Shown here piece by piece: positions 35,066-44,395 of a stretch of DNA of 64,000 nucleotides; the stretch's first letter is position 1; every line of letters begins with the position of its first letter. Origin of the DNA: Mycolicibacterium xanthum. Its GTDB lineage: Bacteria; Actinomycetota; Actinomycetes; Mycobacteriales; Mycobacteriaceae. The stretch covers positions 1 through 64,000 of the forward strand of contig NZ_JAIFZS010000001.1 of the NCBI RefSeq assembly GCF_019710635.1. Direction: 5' to 3'. The translations under genes and the position numbers were made by a program. A model generated the notes under the pieces. It was not told the DNA's origin and made no database searches. It saw only the letters and a list, made by a program, of their open reading frames with translations.

Positions 35066-35833
35066 TTGATCTCGGCCAGTGGCGCCACGAAGCCGGTCCG
35101 CGCGGTCGGCGACTTCTTCGCAATGACCCTGGACACCCTGTTTCTGATGCCTCGACGACCGTTCGCATGGCGGGAATTGCTGGCGCAGACCTGGTTCGTG
35201 GCGCGCGTGTCGATCTTGCCGGCGCTGATGCTGTCCATTCCGTTCACCGTCCTGACGGTGTTCACGATCAACATACTTCTGGTCGAATTCGGCGCCGGCG
35301 ACTTCTCCGGCACCGGAGCGGCGCTGGGCGCAGTGACGCAGATCGGGCCCGTCGTGACCGTGCTCGTCGTCGCCGGCGCGGGCGCCACCGCGATGTGCGC
35401 CGACCTGGGAGCCCGCACGATTCGCGAAGAACTCGATGCCATGGAGGTCATGGGCGTCAACCCGATTCAAGCGCTGGTGGTGCCCAGGGTCCTGGCAGCC
35501 ACGCTGGTGGCGCTCGCGTTGTCGTCGTCGGTGACGCTCGTCGGCATCACCGGAAGCTTTCTGTTCGCCGTGTTGATCCAACACGTGACACCGGGAGCCT
35601 TCGCAGCCAGCCTGACACTCCTGGTCGGGCTGCCGGACGTGATCATCGCGCTGGTCAAGGCGGCGTTGTTCGGTCTGGCCGCCAGTCTGATCGCCTGCTA
35701 CAAGGGAATCTCGGTCGGTGGGGGCCCAGCAGGGGTCGGAAACGCGGTCAACGAGACCGTCGTCTACGGGTTCATGGCGTTGTTCGTGATCAATGTGATC
35801 GTGACCGCCGTCGGTGTCAAGGCGATGACGTGA
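35066..35833 (+). CDS. yrbEA: YrbEA, Mce ABC-transporter permease
   Basis: A 255-residue MlaE-family permease with five to six membrane segments. The conserved cytoplasmic coupling loop is REELDAMEVMGVNPIQALVVPR, which contacts the transporter ATPase. With YrbEB it forms the inner-membrane channel of an Mce lipid importer. The start is taken as TTG 35066 because GGAGGAGGTG lies six bases upstream and no ATG or GTG fits. It overlaps the next gene by four bases (GTGA). Confidence 0.9.
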   Translation: MISASGATKPVRAVGDFFAMTLDTLFLMPRRPFAWRELLAQTWFVARVSILPALMLSIPFTVLTVFTINILLVEFGAGDFSGTGAALGAVTQIGPVVTVLVVAGAGATAMCADLGARTIREELDAMEVMGVNPIQALVVPRVLAATLVALALSSSVTLVGITGSFLFAVLIQHVTPGAFAASLTLLVGLPDVIIALVKAALFGLAASLIACYKGISVGGGPAGVGNAVNETVVYGFMALFVINVIVTAVGVKAMT

Positions 35834-36684
35834 GCTCCGCTGTCCCCAGTACGCTGCGGCCCCGGCTGCGGAGCGTGGTGACCAAATGGGTCCGTGGCTG
35901 GAATCGGCTCGGCGAACAAGCGCAGTTCTACGGGAGCACCCTCGGGTCGTCCGGCGTCGCCGTTGCGCACTACAACGGAGAGGTCGTGCGGTTGATCGCT
36001 CAGATGAGCCTCGGCACCGGCGCTCTGGCGGTCATCGGGGGCACCGTTGTCATCGTCGGCTTCCTGACGCTGTCGGCGGGCGCGCTGATCGCGGTCCAGG
36101 GATACAACTCGCTGGCCGGTATCGGTGTGGAGGCTCTCACGGGTTTCATCTCCGCCTACGTCAACGTCCGGCTCATCGCGCCATTGGTGGCCGCGATCGG
36201 CTTGGCGGCCACCATCGGGGCCGGCGCGACCGCCCAGCTGGGCGCGATGCAGATCAACGAGGAGATCGACGCGCTGGAGGTGATGGGCGTCCGGTCCATC
36301 GCGTACCTGGCTTCGACTCGGGTCATCGCCGGGGTGATCGTGGTGATGCCGTTGTACTGCGTCGCGGTGTTGATGGCGTTCCTGGCGGCCCGGTTCGGCA
36401 CGACCGTCGTCTACGGGCAGTCGGTCGGCGTGTATGACCACTACTTCAACACCTTCCTGAACCCGACCGACATCGTCTGGTCGTTCCTTCAGGCGCTCGC
36501 GATGGCCACCGTGGTCATGCTCGTGCACACCTACTACGGCTACGCGGCGACGGGGGGGCCGGCCGGGGTGGGCGAAGCCGTGGGCCGGGCGGTGCGCACT
36601 TCGCTGATCGCCGCGGTGTTCGTGACCTTGTTCGTCTCGCTGGCCATCTACGGCCAGTCCGGCAACCTGAACTTCTCCGGGTAG
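35830..36684 (+). CDS. yrbEB: YrbEB, Mce ABC-transporter permease
   Basis: A 284-residue partner permease of the MlaE family. The signature loop reads INEEIDALEVMGVRSIAYL. The N-terminal ~60 residues are cytoplasmic and basic, and several hydrophobic helices follow. It starts at a GTG that overlaps the YrbEA stop, which keeps the pair in equal amounts. The gap to mceA is five bases. Confidence 0.92.
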   Translation: MSSAVPSTLRPRLRSVVTKWVRGWNRLGEQAQFYGSTLGSSGVAVAHYNGEVVRLIAQMSLGTGALAVIGGTVVIVGFLTLSAGALIAVQGYNSLAGIGVEALTGFISAYVNVRLIAPLVAAIGLAATIGAGATAQLGAMQINEEIDALEVMGVRSIAYLASTRVIAGVIVVMPLYCVAVLMAFLAARFGTTVVYGQSVGVYDHYFNTFLNPTDIVWSFLQALAMATVVMLVHTYYGYAATGGPAGVGEAVGRAVRTSLIAAVFVTLFVSLAIYGQSGNLNFSG

Positions 36685-36689
36685 CGCCT

Positions 36690-38048
36690 ATGCCGACCAG
36701 CAGAATGCGGAGCCGGATCAGCCCGGCGTGGTGGGCGTTGTTCAGCATCATCGCCGTCACCGGTTTCGTCGTGTTGTGCTCGGCGTCGTTCAGCGGGGCA
36801 TTCAGGTCGTATGTCCCGGTCACGCTGACCTCGGACCGATCGGGGCTGGTGATGGAGTCCGGGGCCAAGGTCAAACTGCGCGGGATCCAGGTCGGCCGGG
36901 TCGGCGCGGTGACCGGCGGCGGCGAAGCGGTGAGTCTGCAGCTGGAGATCGACCCCGACAAGGTCGACTACATCCCGGCGAATGTGCAGGCGCAGATCCG
37001 GGCCACGACGGTTTTCGGGTCGAAGTACGTCGACTTGGTGTATCCGCAGCGCCCCAGCCCTCAACGACTGGCTCCCGGCGCAACTCTGCAGTCGCGCAAC
37101 GTGAGCACCGAGGTGAACACCGTCTTCCAGAATCTCGTAGCGGTGCTGCACCGGATCGATCCGGCGAAGCTCAACGCCGTGCTGGGCGCGTTCGCCGAGG
37201 GCGTGCGCGGCCAGGGTGAACGGATGGGGGAGGCGCTCACCGATTCCAACGAGGTACTACTGGCCCTCAACCCGCGGATGGATACGGTGCACGGTGATTT
37301 CCGGTCGTTCCGTGGGTTCAACCAGACCTACGCGGCGGCGGCCCCGAACATCCTGACGGTGCTCGACGCGGCGAGCACGACCGGCAGCACCATCGTCGAC
37401 GATGCTCCTGCGCTGGACGCCCTGCTGCTCAGCACCGTTGGATTCGCGCACGCGGGAATCGAACTGCTCGGCCCCACCCGGGACAACCTGATCCGTTCGA
37501 TCAACACGCTCGAGCCGACGACCGCTCTGTTGAACGAGTACAGCCCGGAGTACACGTGTGTGCTGGTCGGCGGCGTGTGGGTCCTCGAGAACGGCGGCTG
37601 GGACATGACCGGCGGCCACGATGGCCGTTCGGTCCTCACCGATGCCGGCTTCCTGCTGGGCAACGACCCGTACCGATATCCGGACCACCTGCCGGTCGTG
37701 GCGGCCAAGGGCGGACCCGGCGGAAAGCCGGGATGCGGGTCGCTTCCCGACGCGAGCAAGAACTTCCCGGTTCGCTATCTGGTCACCGACACCGGTTGGG
37801 GCACCGGCCTGGACGTGCGGCCCAACCCTGGTATCGGTCACCCGTGCTGGGCCGACTACTTCCCGGTCACCCGCGCGGTTCCCGAACCGCCCAGCATCAG
37901 GAAGTGCATACCGGGACCTGCCATCGGCCCGGTGCCCTATCCGGGTGCGCCGCCCTATGGCGCATCGTTGTATGCACCCGACGGGACCCCGCTGTACCCG
38001 GGGGTCCCGCCGCCGCCCCCTGCGCCCCCGCCGGCGCCCGGGCCATGA
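36690..38048 (+). CDS. mceA: MceA, substrate-binding Mce protein
   Basis: A 452-residue Mce protein. One N-terminal membrane anchor (residues 13-35), then the MCE/MlaD beta-barrel domain (SYVPVTLTSDRSGLVMESGAKVKLRGIQVGRV ..), then a long helical region and an MCE-A type C-terminal part with cysteines. The last ~50 residues are rich in Pro and Gly (PPPPPAPPP) and probably cross the cell wall. It is exported, membrane-anchored, and forms part of the hexameric tunnel for hydrophobic substrates. Confidence 0.93.
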   Translation: MPTSRMRSRISPAWWALFSIIAVTGFVVLCSASFSGAFRSYVPVTLTSDRSGLVMESGAKVKLRGIQVGRVGAVTGGGEAVSLQLEIDPDKVDYIPANVQAQIRATTVFGSKYVDLVYPQRPSPQRLAPGATLQSRNVSTEVNTVFQNLVAVLHRIDPAKLNAVLGAFAEGVRGQGERMGEALTDSNEVLLALNPRMDTVHGDFRSFRGFNQTYAAAAPNILTVLDAASTTGSTIVDDAPALDALLLSTVGFAHAGIELLGPTRDNLIRSINTLEPTTALLNEYSPEYTCVLVGGVWVLENGGWDMTGGHDGRSVLTDAGFLLGNDPYRYPDHLPVVAAKGGPGGKPGCGSLPDASKNFPVRYLVTDTGWGTGLDVRPNPGIGHPCWADYFPVTRAVPEPPSIRKCIPGPAIGPVPYPGAPPYGASLYAPDGTPLYPGVPPPPPAPPPAPGP

Positions 38049-38073
38049 CCTTAGAACATCGAGGACTCGTATC

Positions 38074-39102
38074 GTGAGAGAAAAATTGCCAGGGTTGGTG
38101 TGGCGCGTTGCTGCGTTCATGGTGGTCTCCTCGCTGGGCGCTTTCGCGCTACTGGCCGTCTTCGCCGAACTTCGGTTCCAGCATGAGACGACGTACAAGG
38201 CCGAGTTCGTCAACGTGACAGGGCTGGAGGACGGCAATTTCGTCCGGATCGCCGGCGTCGAGGTCGGCAAGGTGCAGAGCGTTTCGGTCCGTGACAACAA
38301 CATCGCGGTTGTCGAGTTCTCCACCGATGAATCGGTGGTTCTCACGAAAGGGTCGCGGGCCGCGGTGCGGTACGAAAACTTGATCGGCGGTAGGTATTTG
38401 GCCCTCGAAGAGGGTGCCGGAGGGGTCGAGAAGCTGCTTCCCGGCCAAGCGATACCGCTGTCGCAAACCGAGCCGGCATTGGATCTCGATGCTCTGATCG
38501 GCGGTTTCCGGCCGTTGTTCCGCGCATTGGATCCAGACCAGGTCAACGTCCTGAGTAGCGAGTTGATCCAGGCCTTCCAGGGTCAGGGCGCGACGATCAA
38601 CTCGTTCCTGGCCCAGGCCGCCGCACTGACCAACACGCTTGCAGACCGGGATGACTTGATCGGTCAGGTCATCACCAACCTCAACGTCGTGCTGGGTTCG
38701 CTTGCCGACCAGAGCAAGAAGTTCGACACGGCGGTCGGCTCGTTGTCCGACCTGGTCAGGGAGCTGGCGGACCGCAAGACTGACGTCAGCAACGGTATGG
38801 CCTATGCCAACGAAGCCGCCGGGACGATCGCCGACCTGCTCGCGCAGGCTCGCCCGCCGCTGCAGAAAGCCGTCCTCGAGACCGACCGCGCCGCCGGCAT
38901 CGCGGTCGGCGATCGGGAATACCTCGACAACCTCCTCGCCACGCTTCCCGACAAGTACCGTCTGCTCGCCAGGCAGGGAATCTACGGTGACTTCTTCAAC
39001 TTCTACCTGTGCGAGCTGGTCCTCAAGACCAATGGCAAGGGGGGACAACCCGTTTACACGAGACTGGCCAGTCAGAGCACCGGGCGGTGTGCACCCAAAT
39101 GA
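38074..39102 (+). CDS. mceB: MceB, Mce protein
   Basis: A 342-residue Mce-family protein with an N-terminal membrane segment (residues 8-30) and an MCE domain (YKAEFVNVTGLEDGNFVRIAG, VEVGKVQSV). The rest is helical coiled-coil-like (heptads through LADRDDLIGQ, LADQSKKFD, LADRKTDVS). It lacks the proline-rich tail of MceA, C, D and F. The GTG at 38074 follows mceA by 25 bases; its stop overlaps the mceC start (ATGA). Confidence 0.92.
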   Translation: MREKLPGLVWRVAAFMVVSSLGAFALLAVFAELRFQHETTYKAEFVNVTGLEDGNFVRIAGVEVGKVQSVSVRDNNIAVVEFSTDESVVLTKGSRAAVRYENLIGGRYLALEEGAGGVEKLLPGQAIPLSQTEPALDLDALIGGFRPLFRALDPDQVNVLSSELIQAFQGQGATINSFLAQAAALTNTLADRDDLIGQVITNLNVVLGSLADQSKKFDTAVGSLSDLVRELADRKTDVSNGMAYANEAAGTIADLLAQARPPLQKAVLETDRAAGIAVGDREYLDNLLATLPDKYRLLARQGIYGDFFNFYLCELVLKTNGKGGQPVYTRLASQSTGRCAPK

Positions 39103-40391
39103 AGTCGTTTCGTGAACGCAATCCACTGGCGATCGGTGGGGTCGGTGTGGCGCTGCTTGCCGTGGTCGTGTTGGCGGCGCTGCAGTACGACAAACTGCCG
39201 TTCTTCTCGGGCGGCACGAAGTATGCGGCCTACTTTGCCGAGGCCGGCGGCTTGCGCAGCGGAGACGCGGTACAGGTCTCGGGAGTGCGAGTCGGCCAGG
39301 TATCCGGCGTGGAGCTCGACGAGAACCGAGTGGTCATCACGTTCGATGTTTCGAGGAACATCGTGCTCGGTGACCGGACCGAGGCGGCCATCAAGACCAA
39401 GAGCCTGCTCGGCGCGAAAGTCCTGGAGGTCACACCGCGGGGCAGCGGCAGGCTCGACACTCCGATCCCGGTTGACCGGACCACCCCGCCATACCAATTG
39501 CCGGATGCCCTGGGCGATCTGGCGACCACGATAAGCGGACTCGACACTGCCCAGCTGTCCGATTCACTGCAGACGTTGGCGCACACCTTCCAGGACACCC
39601 CGCCGGAGTTGAAGGTCGCAGTCGAGGGCGTGGCACGCTTCTCCAACACGCTCGACGCACGTGACGCCGAATTGCGCAACCTGCTGGCCAACGCCAACAA
39701 GGTGACCGGTGTGCTTGCTCAGCGCGCCGACCAGGTGGTCGGTCTGATCGCGGACACCAACGCACTGTTGGCCAAACTGCAGACCGAAAGCGATGCGCTT
39801 GACCAGATTTCGGCCAGCATTTCGGCCCTGTCGAAACAGGTGTCGGGCTTCGTCGCCGACAACCGCAGCCAACTACGGCCAGCGCTCGACAAGCTCAACG
39901 GGGTGTTGACCATAGTCGACAACCACAAGGAGGACCTCGCCGAGAGCGTCAAACTGCTCTCGAAGTATGCGATGGGGTTGGGTGAGTCGGTCACATCCGG
40001 CCCGTTCTTCAAGGCCTATGTGGCAAATCTGTTGCCTGGACAGTTCATCCAGCCGTTCGTCGACGCAGCGTTCTCCGACCTGGGGCTGGATCCCAACGTG
40101 CTGTTGCCGTCCGAGCGCACCGATCCGCAGACGGGGCAGCCGGGTACCCCCGCCCTGCCGGTGCCCTATCCGCGAACCGGCCAGGGTGGCGAGCCGAATC
40201 TGACACTGCCCGATGCAATCACGGGCAAGCCGGGGGACCCTCGGTATCCGTACCGGACGCCGTTCCCGGCTCCGCCCCCGGGCGGCCCGCCACCCGGGCC
40301 GCCGGCTGGCTACCTTCCCGCAACGGTTTCCGGATCGCCGACCGACGGTGCAGAATCCGGTGAGTCCGCTCCCGCAGGGGCCGGACAGTGA
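39099..40391 (+). CDS. mceC: MceC, Mce protein
   Basis: A 430-residue Mce protein. Membrane anchor at residues 10-30, MCE domain (YAAYFAEAGGLRSGDAVQVSG), and a long helical section with LSKQVSGFVADNRSQL. The C-terminal ~90 residues are rich in Pro and Gly and low in order. Overlaps the genes on both sides by four bases. Confidence 0.92.
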   Translation: MKSFRERNPLAIGGVGVALLAVVVLAALQYDKLPFFSGGTKYAAYFAEAGGLRSGDAVQVSGVRVGQVSGVELDENRVVITFDVSRNIVLGDRTEAAIKTKSLLGAKVLEVTPRGSGRLDTPIPVDRTTPPYQLPDALGDLATTISGLDTAQLSDSLQTLAHTFQDTPPELKVAVEGVARFSNTLDARDAELRNLLANANKVTGVLAQRADQVVGLIADTNALLAKLQTESDALDQISASISALSKQVSGFVADNRSQLRPALDKLNGVLTIVDNHKEDLAESVKLLSKYAMGLGESVTSGPFFKAYVANLLPGQFIQPFVDAAFSDLGLDPNVLLPSERTDPQTGQPGTPALPVPYPRTGQGGEPNLTLPDAITGKPGDPRYPYRTPFPAPPPGGPPPGPPAGYLPATVSGSPTDGAESGESAPAGAGQ

Positions 40392-41728
40392 CCCGGTCTC
40401 GCGCACGTGTCGGACTGGCCGTTGCGCTGGCGATGGTGTTGGTCGCGGGGCTGGCCTTGGTGCTGCGGCCTACAGGCTTGTCGGCACGGACCACGGTCAC
40501 CGCATACTTCGACAACACCAACGGTCTCTACGTCGGCGATGAAGTCCGGATCCTCGGTGTGCCAGTCGGAAAGATCACCAGGATCGAACCGCAACCGGGG
40601 CATGTCGAAGTCGAGTTCTGGTTCAACTCGAAGCACAGGGTGCCGGTCGACGTCAGTGCGGTGGTTCTATCGCCGTCACTGGTGACCGCGCGTGCCATTC
40701 AGTTGACACCCGCCTACACCGACGGACCGACGATGGCCGACGGGGCCGTGATCCCACAGGCTCGGACGGCCGTTCCCGTCGAGTGGGACGATCTGCGCTC
40801 GCAGCTTCAGAAGCTGGCCGATTCGTTGCAGCCCACCGAGCCCGGCGGGGTCAGCACGCTCGGAGCTTTCGTCAACACCAGTGCCGACAACCTTCGTGGG
40901 CAGGGCGCCAACATTCGCGACGCCGTCCTCAATCTGTCGCAAGCTCTGTCCATCCTGGGCGATCACAGTTCCGACATCTTCGGCAGCGTACGCAATGTCG
41001 CGGTCTTGGTGTCGGCCCTGCAGTCGAGCACCGACCTGATGGAGCAGTTGAACACCAACCTTGCAGGCGTCACGGCGCTGTTCGCCAACGACCCGGACGA
41101 GGTTTCGGCGGCCATCCGCGATCTGAACACGGCCGTCGGCGACGTCCGTGGATTCGTCGCCGAGAACCGGGAAACGCTGGGGACGACGTCGGACAGGGTC
41201 GCCGCGGTGACCGAGTCGGTGATGGACAACATGGACACCCTGAAACAGATTCTTCACATCGGTCCCACCGCGATCCAGAACTTCGTCAACATCTATCAAC
41301 CGGCACAGAGCTCGCTGTCGGGTGTGCTGGCCATCGGCAACTTCGGCGACCCGATCACGTTCATCTGCAGCGCGATTCAAGCGGCATCCCGCCTGGGTGC
41401 CGAGCAGTCCTCGAAACTGTGCGTGCAATACCTGGCGCCCATCGTCAAGAATCGGCAGTACAACTTCCTGCCGCTCGGCATGAATCCCTTCGTCGGCGCC
41501 CAGGCCCGACCCAACGAGATCACCTACAGCGAGGACCGGTTGCGTCCGGACTATGTCCCGCCACAAGCTCCTTCGCCGGCACCGGACGATCCGCCTGCGC
41601 TGCCGGCCGAGCAGGGGACGCCGGCCGCGCAGCAGGGCGGATCGGCAGACCTTCCGGCCGAGGCCGTTGCAACGGACCCGTCAGACGGCCTGACGGGCAT
41701 GATGACGCCACCGGGGAACGGCCCATGA
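40388..41728 (+). CDS. mceD: MceD, Mce protein
   Basis: A 446-residue Mce protein with an N-terminal anchor (residues 8-28), MCE domain (VTAYFDNTNGLYVGDEVRILG) and the MceD-type helical region (LHIGPTAIQNFVNIYQPAQ). The tail is rich in Pro and Ala. It starts with a GTG that overlaps the mceC stop. Confidence 0.92.
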   Translation: MTRSRARVGLAVALAMVLVAGLALVLRPTGLSARTTVTAYFDNTNGLYVGDEVRILGVPVGKITRIEPQPGHVEVEFWFNSKHRVPVDVSAVVLSPSLVTARAIQLTPAYTDGPTMADGAVIPQARTAVPVEWDDLRSQLQKLADSLQPTEPGGVSTLGAFVNTSADNLRGQGANIRDAVLNLSQALSILGDHSSDIFGSVRNVAVLVSALQSSTDLMEQLNTNLAGVTALFANDPDEVSAAIRDLNTAVGDVRGFVAENRETLGTTSDRVAAVTESVMDNMDTLKQILHIGPTAIQNFVNIYQPAQSSLSGVLAIGNFGDPITFICSAIQAASRLGAEQSSKLCVQYLAPIVKNRQYNFLPLGMNPFVGAQARPNEITYSEDRLRPDYVPPQAPSPAPDDPPALPAEQGTPAAQQGGSADLPAEAVATDPSDGLTGMMTPPGNGP

Positions 41729-42858
41729 TGCCGAGGCGATGGCGACGAGTGGTCGCGGTGGCGACCGTTGTGGTCGTGGGGATTTCCGGCTGTGGCTGGC
41801 GGGGGGTGAACTCGTTGCCGCTTCCCGGGACCGAAGGCGGCGGGCCCGGCTCCTACGAGATCGAGGCCGAGTTGCCCGATGTCACCAACATTCAACAGAA
41901 CTCACGGGTTCGTGTCGGCGACGTGACGGTCGGCCGTGTCACCCGGATCGAGCGCAAGGGATGGCATGCACTGGTCGCGATGCGCCTCAACGGCGATGTC
42001 GACCTTCCCGCGAACGTGACAGCCAAGGTCGGCCAGACGAGTCTGCTGGGTTCCCTGCATGTGGAACTGGCGCCGCCGACCGGGGTCGCTCCGGTGGGCC
42101 GACTGCACGAAGGGTCAGTGATCCCGTTGTCGCACGGGTCTGCGTACCCGACCACCGAGCAGACCCTGGCTGCGCTGTCGACGGTACTCAACGGGGGCGG
42201 GCTGGGCCAGGTTCAGGACATCACCCAGGCGTTCGCTACTGCGTTCGGCGGCCGTGCTGACGAACTGCGGAGCTTCGTCACGCAGCTCGACCGATTCGTC
42301 GCCCAGCTCAATGACCAGAAGGACGACATCATCTCTGCGACAGCCAGTCTCAACGATTTGGCGGCCCAGTTCGCAGATCAGAAGCCGGTCGTCGACGAGG
42401 CGTTCCGGACCATTCCCGATGCGCTCGCGGTGCTCGCAGACCAGCGCCAGAATCTGACCGAGGTCATCGACCAGATGGGGCGGCTCAGCGCGCTGGCCGC
42501 GGACTCGACAAACCAGGTCAAGGACTCGCTGGTCAAAGAGTTGCACGATCTCGGGCCCGTGCTGGAGTCGCTGGCCAACGCCGGCCCGGCGCTCACGAGA
42601 TCGCTGAGCTTCTTCCTGACCTACCCGTGGCCGAACGAGACGATCGACAAATGGTTCCGCGGCGACTACGCCAACCAGACCCTGATCATCGACCTGACCC
42701 TGAGCCGTATCGACGCCGGATTCTTCACCGGTACTCGATGGGAGGGCGATCTGACCGAACTCGAGCTGCAATGGGGTCGCACGATCGGGCAGATGCCGAG
42801 CCCGTACACGGTCGGCAACCCCCTGATCGTGCCCTATCACCTCGACCAGGGCCCGTGA
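41725..42858 (+). CDS. mceE: MceE, Mce lipoprotein
   Basis: A 377-residue Mce protein with a lipoprotein signal: Met-Met-Pro-Arg-Arg start, a hydrophobic stretch, and the lipobox VVVGISGC, with the modified Cys near residue 23. The MCE domain reads YEIEAELPDVTNIQQNSRVRVG. MceE proteins are the lipid-anchored member of each mce set. Overlaps mceD by four bases; the gap to mceF is one base. Confidence 0.93.
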   Translation: MMPRRWRRVVAVATVVVVGISGCGWRGVNSLPLPGTEGGGPGSYEIEAELPDVTNIQQNSRVRVGDVTVGRVTRIERKGWHALVAMRLNGDVDLPANVTAKVGQTSLLGSLHVELAPPTGVAPVGRLHEGSVIPLSHGSAYPTTEQTLAALSTVLNGGGLGQVQDITQAFATAFGGRADELRSFVTQLDRFVAQLNDQKDDIISATASLNDLAAQFADQKPVVDEAFRTIPDALAVLADQRQNLTEVIDQMGRLSALAADSTNQVKDSLVKELHDLGPVLESLANAGPALTRSLSFFLTYPWPNETIDKWFRGDYANQTLIIDLTLSRIDAGFFTGTRWEGDLTELELQWGRTIGQMPSPYTVGNPLIVPYHLDQGP

Positions 42859-42859
42859 G

Positions 42860-44299
42860 ATGACCACGAGACGAATCAAGGTTCAGCTGGTCCTGTTCGT
42901 GGTGGTATCCGTGGTGGCGGCGGGGTCGATGCTTCTCGGCTACATGAGGGTGCCGGCGATGTTCGGTATCGGTCGATACACCGTCACCGTCGAACTCCCC
43001 GAGTCCGCAGGGCTCTACCCGCGCGCCAACGTGACATACCGCGGCACCGAGGTGGGGCGGGTCGAGGATGTGCGACTCACCGACACCGGTGTCCAGGCCG
43101 TGCTCTCGCTGCGCTCGAATGTGGCGATCCCCTCCGATCTGGACGCCGAGGTGCACAGTCAGAATGCCGTCGGGGAGCAGTACGTCGCGCTGCTGCCGCG
43201 GGACGGAGCGGCGCCCCGGCTGCGCGACGGTGACGTCATATCGCTGGACCGGACGTCGGTGCCCCCCGACATCAACGACCTGCTCGACGACACGAACCTG
43301 GGTCTGGAGGCGATACCCGCGGACAACCTCGAGACGGTCATCGACGAGGCCTACACCGCGGTCGGTGGGCTGGGCCCGGAGATCCAACGGATTGTCAAGG
43401 GCGGCACCGCCCTGAGCATCGACGCCCGCGAGAACCTCGATTCGCTGACCGCTCTGATCGACCAGTCGCAGCCCGTGCTGGACTCGCAGACCGAGACCGC
43501 CGATGCCGTCAACGCCTGGGCGGCGCATCTGGCCACGACCGTCCGGCAGGTGGCGGACGAGGACAGTGGGGTCAGGGGGTTGTTGGAGCACGGACCGGGC
43601 GCGGCCGACGAGTCCCGTGCACTCCTCGAGCGACTACAGCCGACGGTGCCCATCATTCTGGCCAACCTGGTCAGCGTCGGCGACGTTGCGCTCGCCTACC
43701 GCAACGACATTGAGCAGTTGCTGGTGCTGCTGCCCTCGGCGACGGCCATTCTGCAGGGCTTCATCCTGCCCAACCGCAACACCATCCAGGACTACCAGGG
43801 CGCCTATCTGGCGTTCAATATGAACCTCAACCTTCCGCCACCGTGCACCACGGGATTCCTGCCGTTCAGGCAGATGCGGTCGCCGAGTGAGGTGGATGCC
43901 CCGGAGCGGCCCGAAGGCGACCTCTACTGCCGGATACCCCAAGATTCGGACTCGAATGTACGAGGCGTACGGAACATCCCGTGCGAGACACGTCCGGGCA
44001 AGCGGGCCCCCACGGTGGCGCTGTGTGAGAGCGACGAATCCTACATACCGCTCAACGATGGACAGAACTGGAAGGGTGATCCGAACGCCACGCTGTCCGG
44101 GCAGGACATTCCACAACTGCCGCCGGGATCGCCACCGCCACAAAGGCCGCCGACGCCGATCGCCGTCGCGCCCTACGACCCGGCCACCGGAACCTACATC
44201 GGACCCGATGGGCAGGTGTACCGGCAGTCCGACCTCGGTCAGGCCGGACCCGGGGTGACGTCGTGGCAGGATCTGCTGGTGCCACCGCCGCAGGGGTGA
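42860..44299 (+). CDS. mceF: MceF, Mce protein
   Basis: A 479-residue Mce protein, last in the operon. Anchor at residues 9-30, MCE domain (YTVTVELPESAGLYPRANVTYRG), MceF-type helical region (LPSATAILQGFILPNRNTIQDY), then a cysteine-containing and proline-rich end. No mce-associated (mam/mas) gene follows, and no Mkl/MceG ATPase is in the window, so the importer must borrow the ATPase encoded elsewhere. Confidence 0.93.
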   Translation: MTTRRIKVQLVLFVVVSVVAAGSMLLGYMRVPAMFGIGRYTVTVELPESAGLYPRANVTYRGTEVGRVEDVRLTDTGVQAVLSLRSNVAIPSDLDAEVHSQNAVGEQYVALLPRDGAAPRLRDGDVISLDRTSVPPDINDLLDDTNLGLEAIPADNLETVIDEAYTAVGGLGPEIQRIVKGGTALSIDARENLDSLTALIDQSQPVLDSQTETADAVNAWAAHLATTVRQVADEDSGVRGLLEHGPGAADESRALLERLQPTVPIILANLVSVGDVALAYRNDIEQLLVLLPSATAILQGFILPNRNTIQDYQGAYLAFNMNLNLPPPCTTGFLPFRQMRSPSEVDAPERPEGDLYCRIPQDSDSNVRGVRNIPCETRPGKRAPTVALCESDESYIPLNDGQNWKGDPNATLSGQDIPQLPPGSPPPQRPPTPIAVAPYDPATGTYIGPDGQVYRQSDLGQAGPGVTSWQDLLVPPPQG

Positions 44300-44347
44300 A
44301 ACAGCCGACTATCGCAGCAGCGCCATGCGCGAAAGTCGCTGAAGAAG

Positions 44348-44387
44348 CCCGCGGGCAGCCACGAAGAGGCCCGCGGGCAGCCACGAA
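44348..44387. repeat. Short direct repeat after mceF
   Basis: The 18-base unit CCCGCGGGCAGCCACGAA occurs twice (44348-44365 and 44370-44387), with a 22-base period, in the gap between mceF and the convergent gene. CCCGCGGG is itself self-complementary. It may be a terminator remnant or a slipped duplication. Confidence 0.7.
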
Positions 44388-44395
44388 AAGGTGGG

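Noticed and set aside
35012..44299. Identification of the mce operon as mce4 (cholesterol import)
   Set aside because: No KstR-type TnnAACnnGTTnnA site was seen at the promoter, the neighbours are not the cholesterol ring or side-chain genes, and an unrelated AT-rich site is present.
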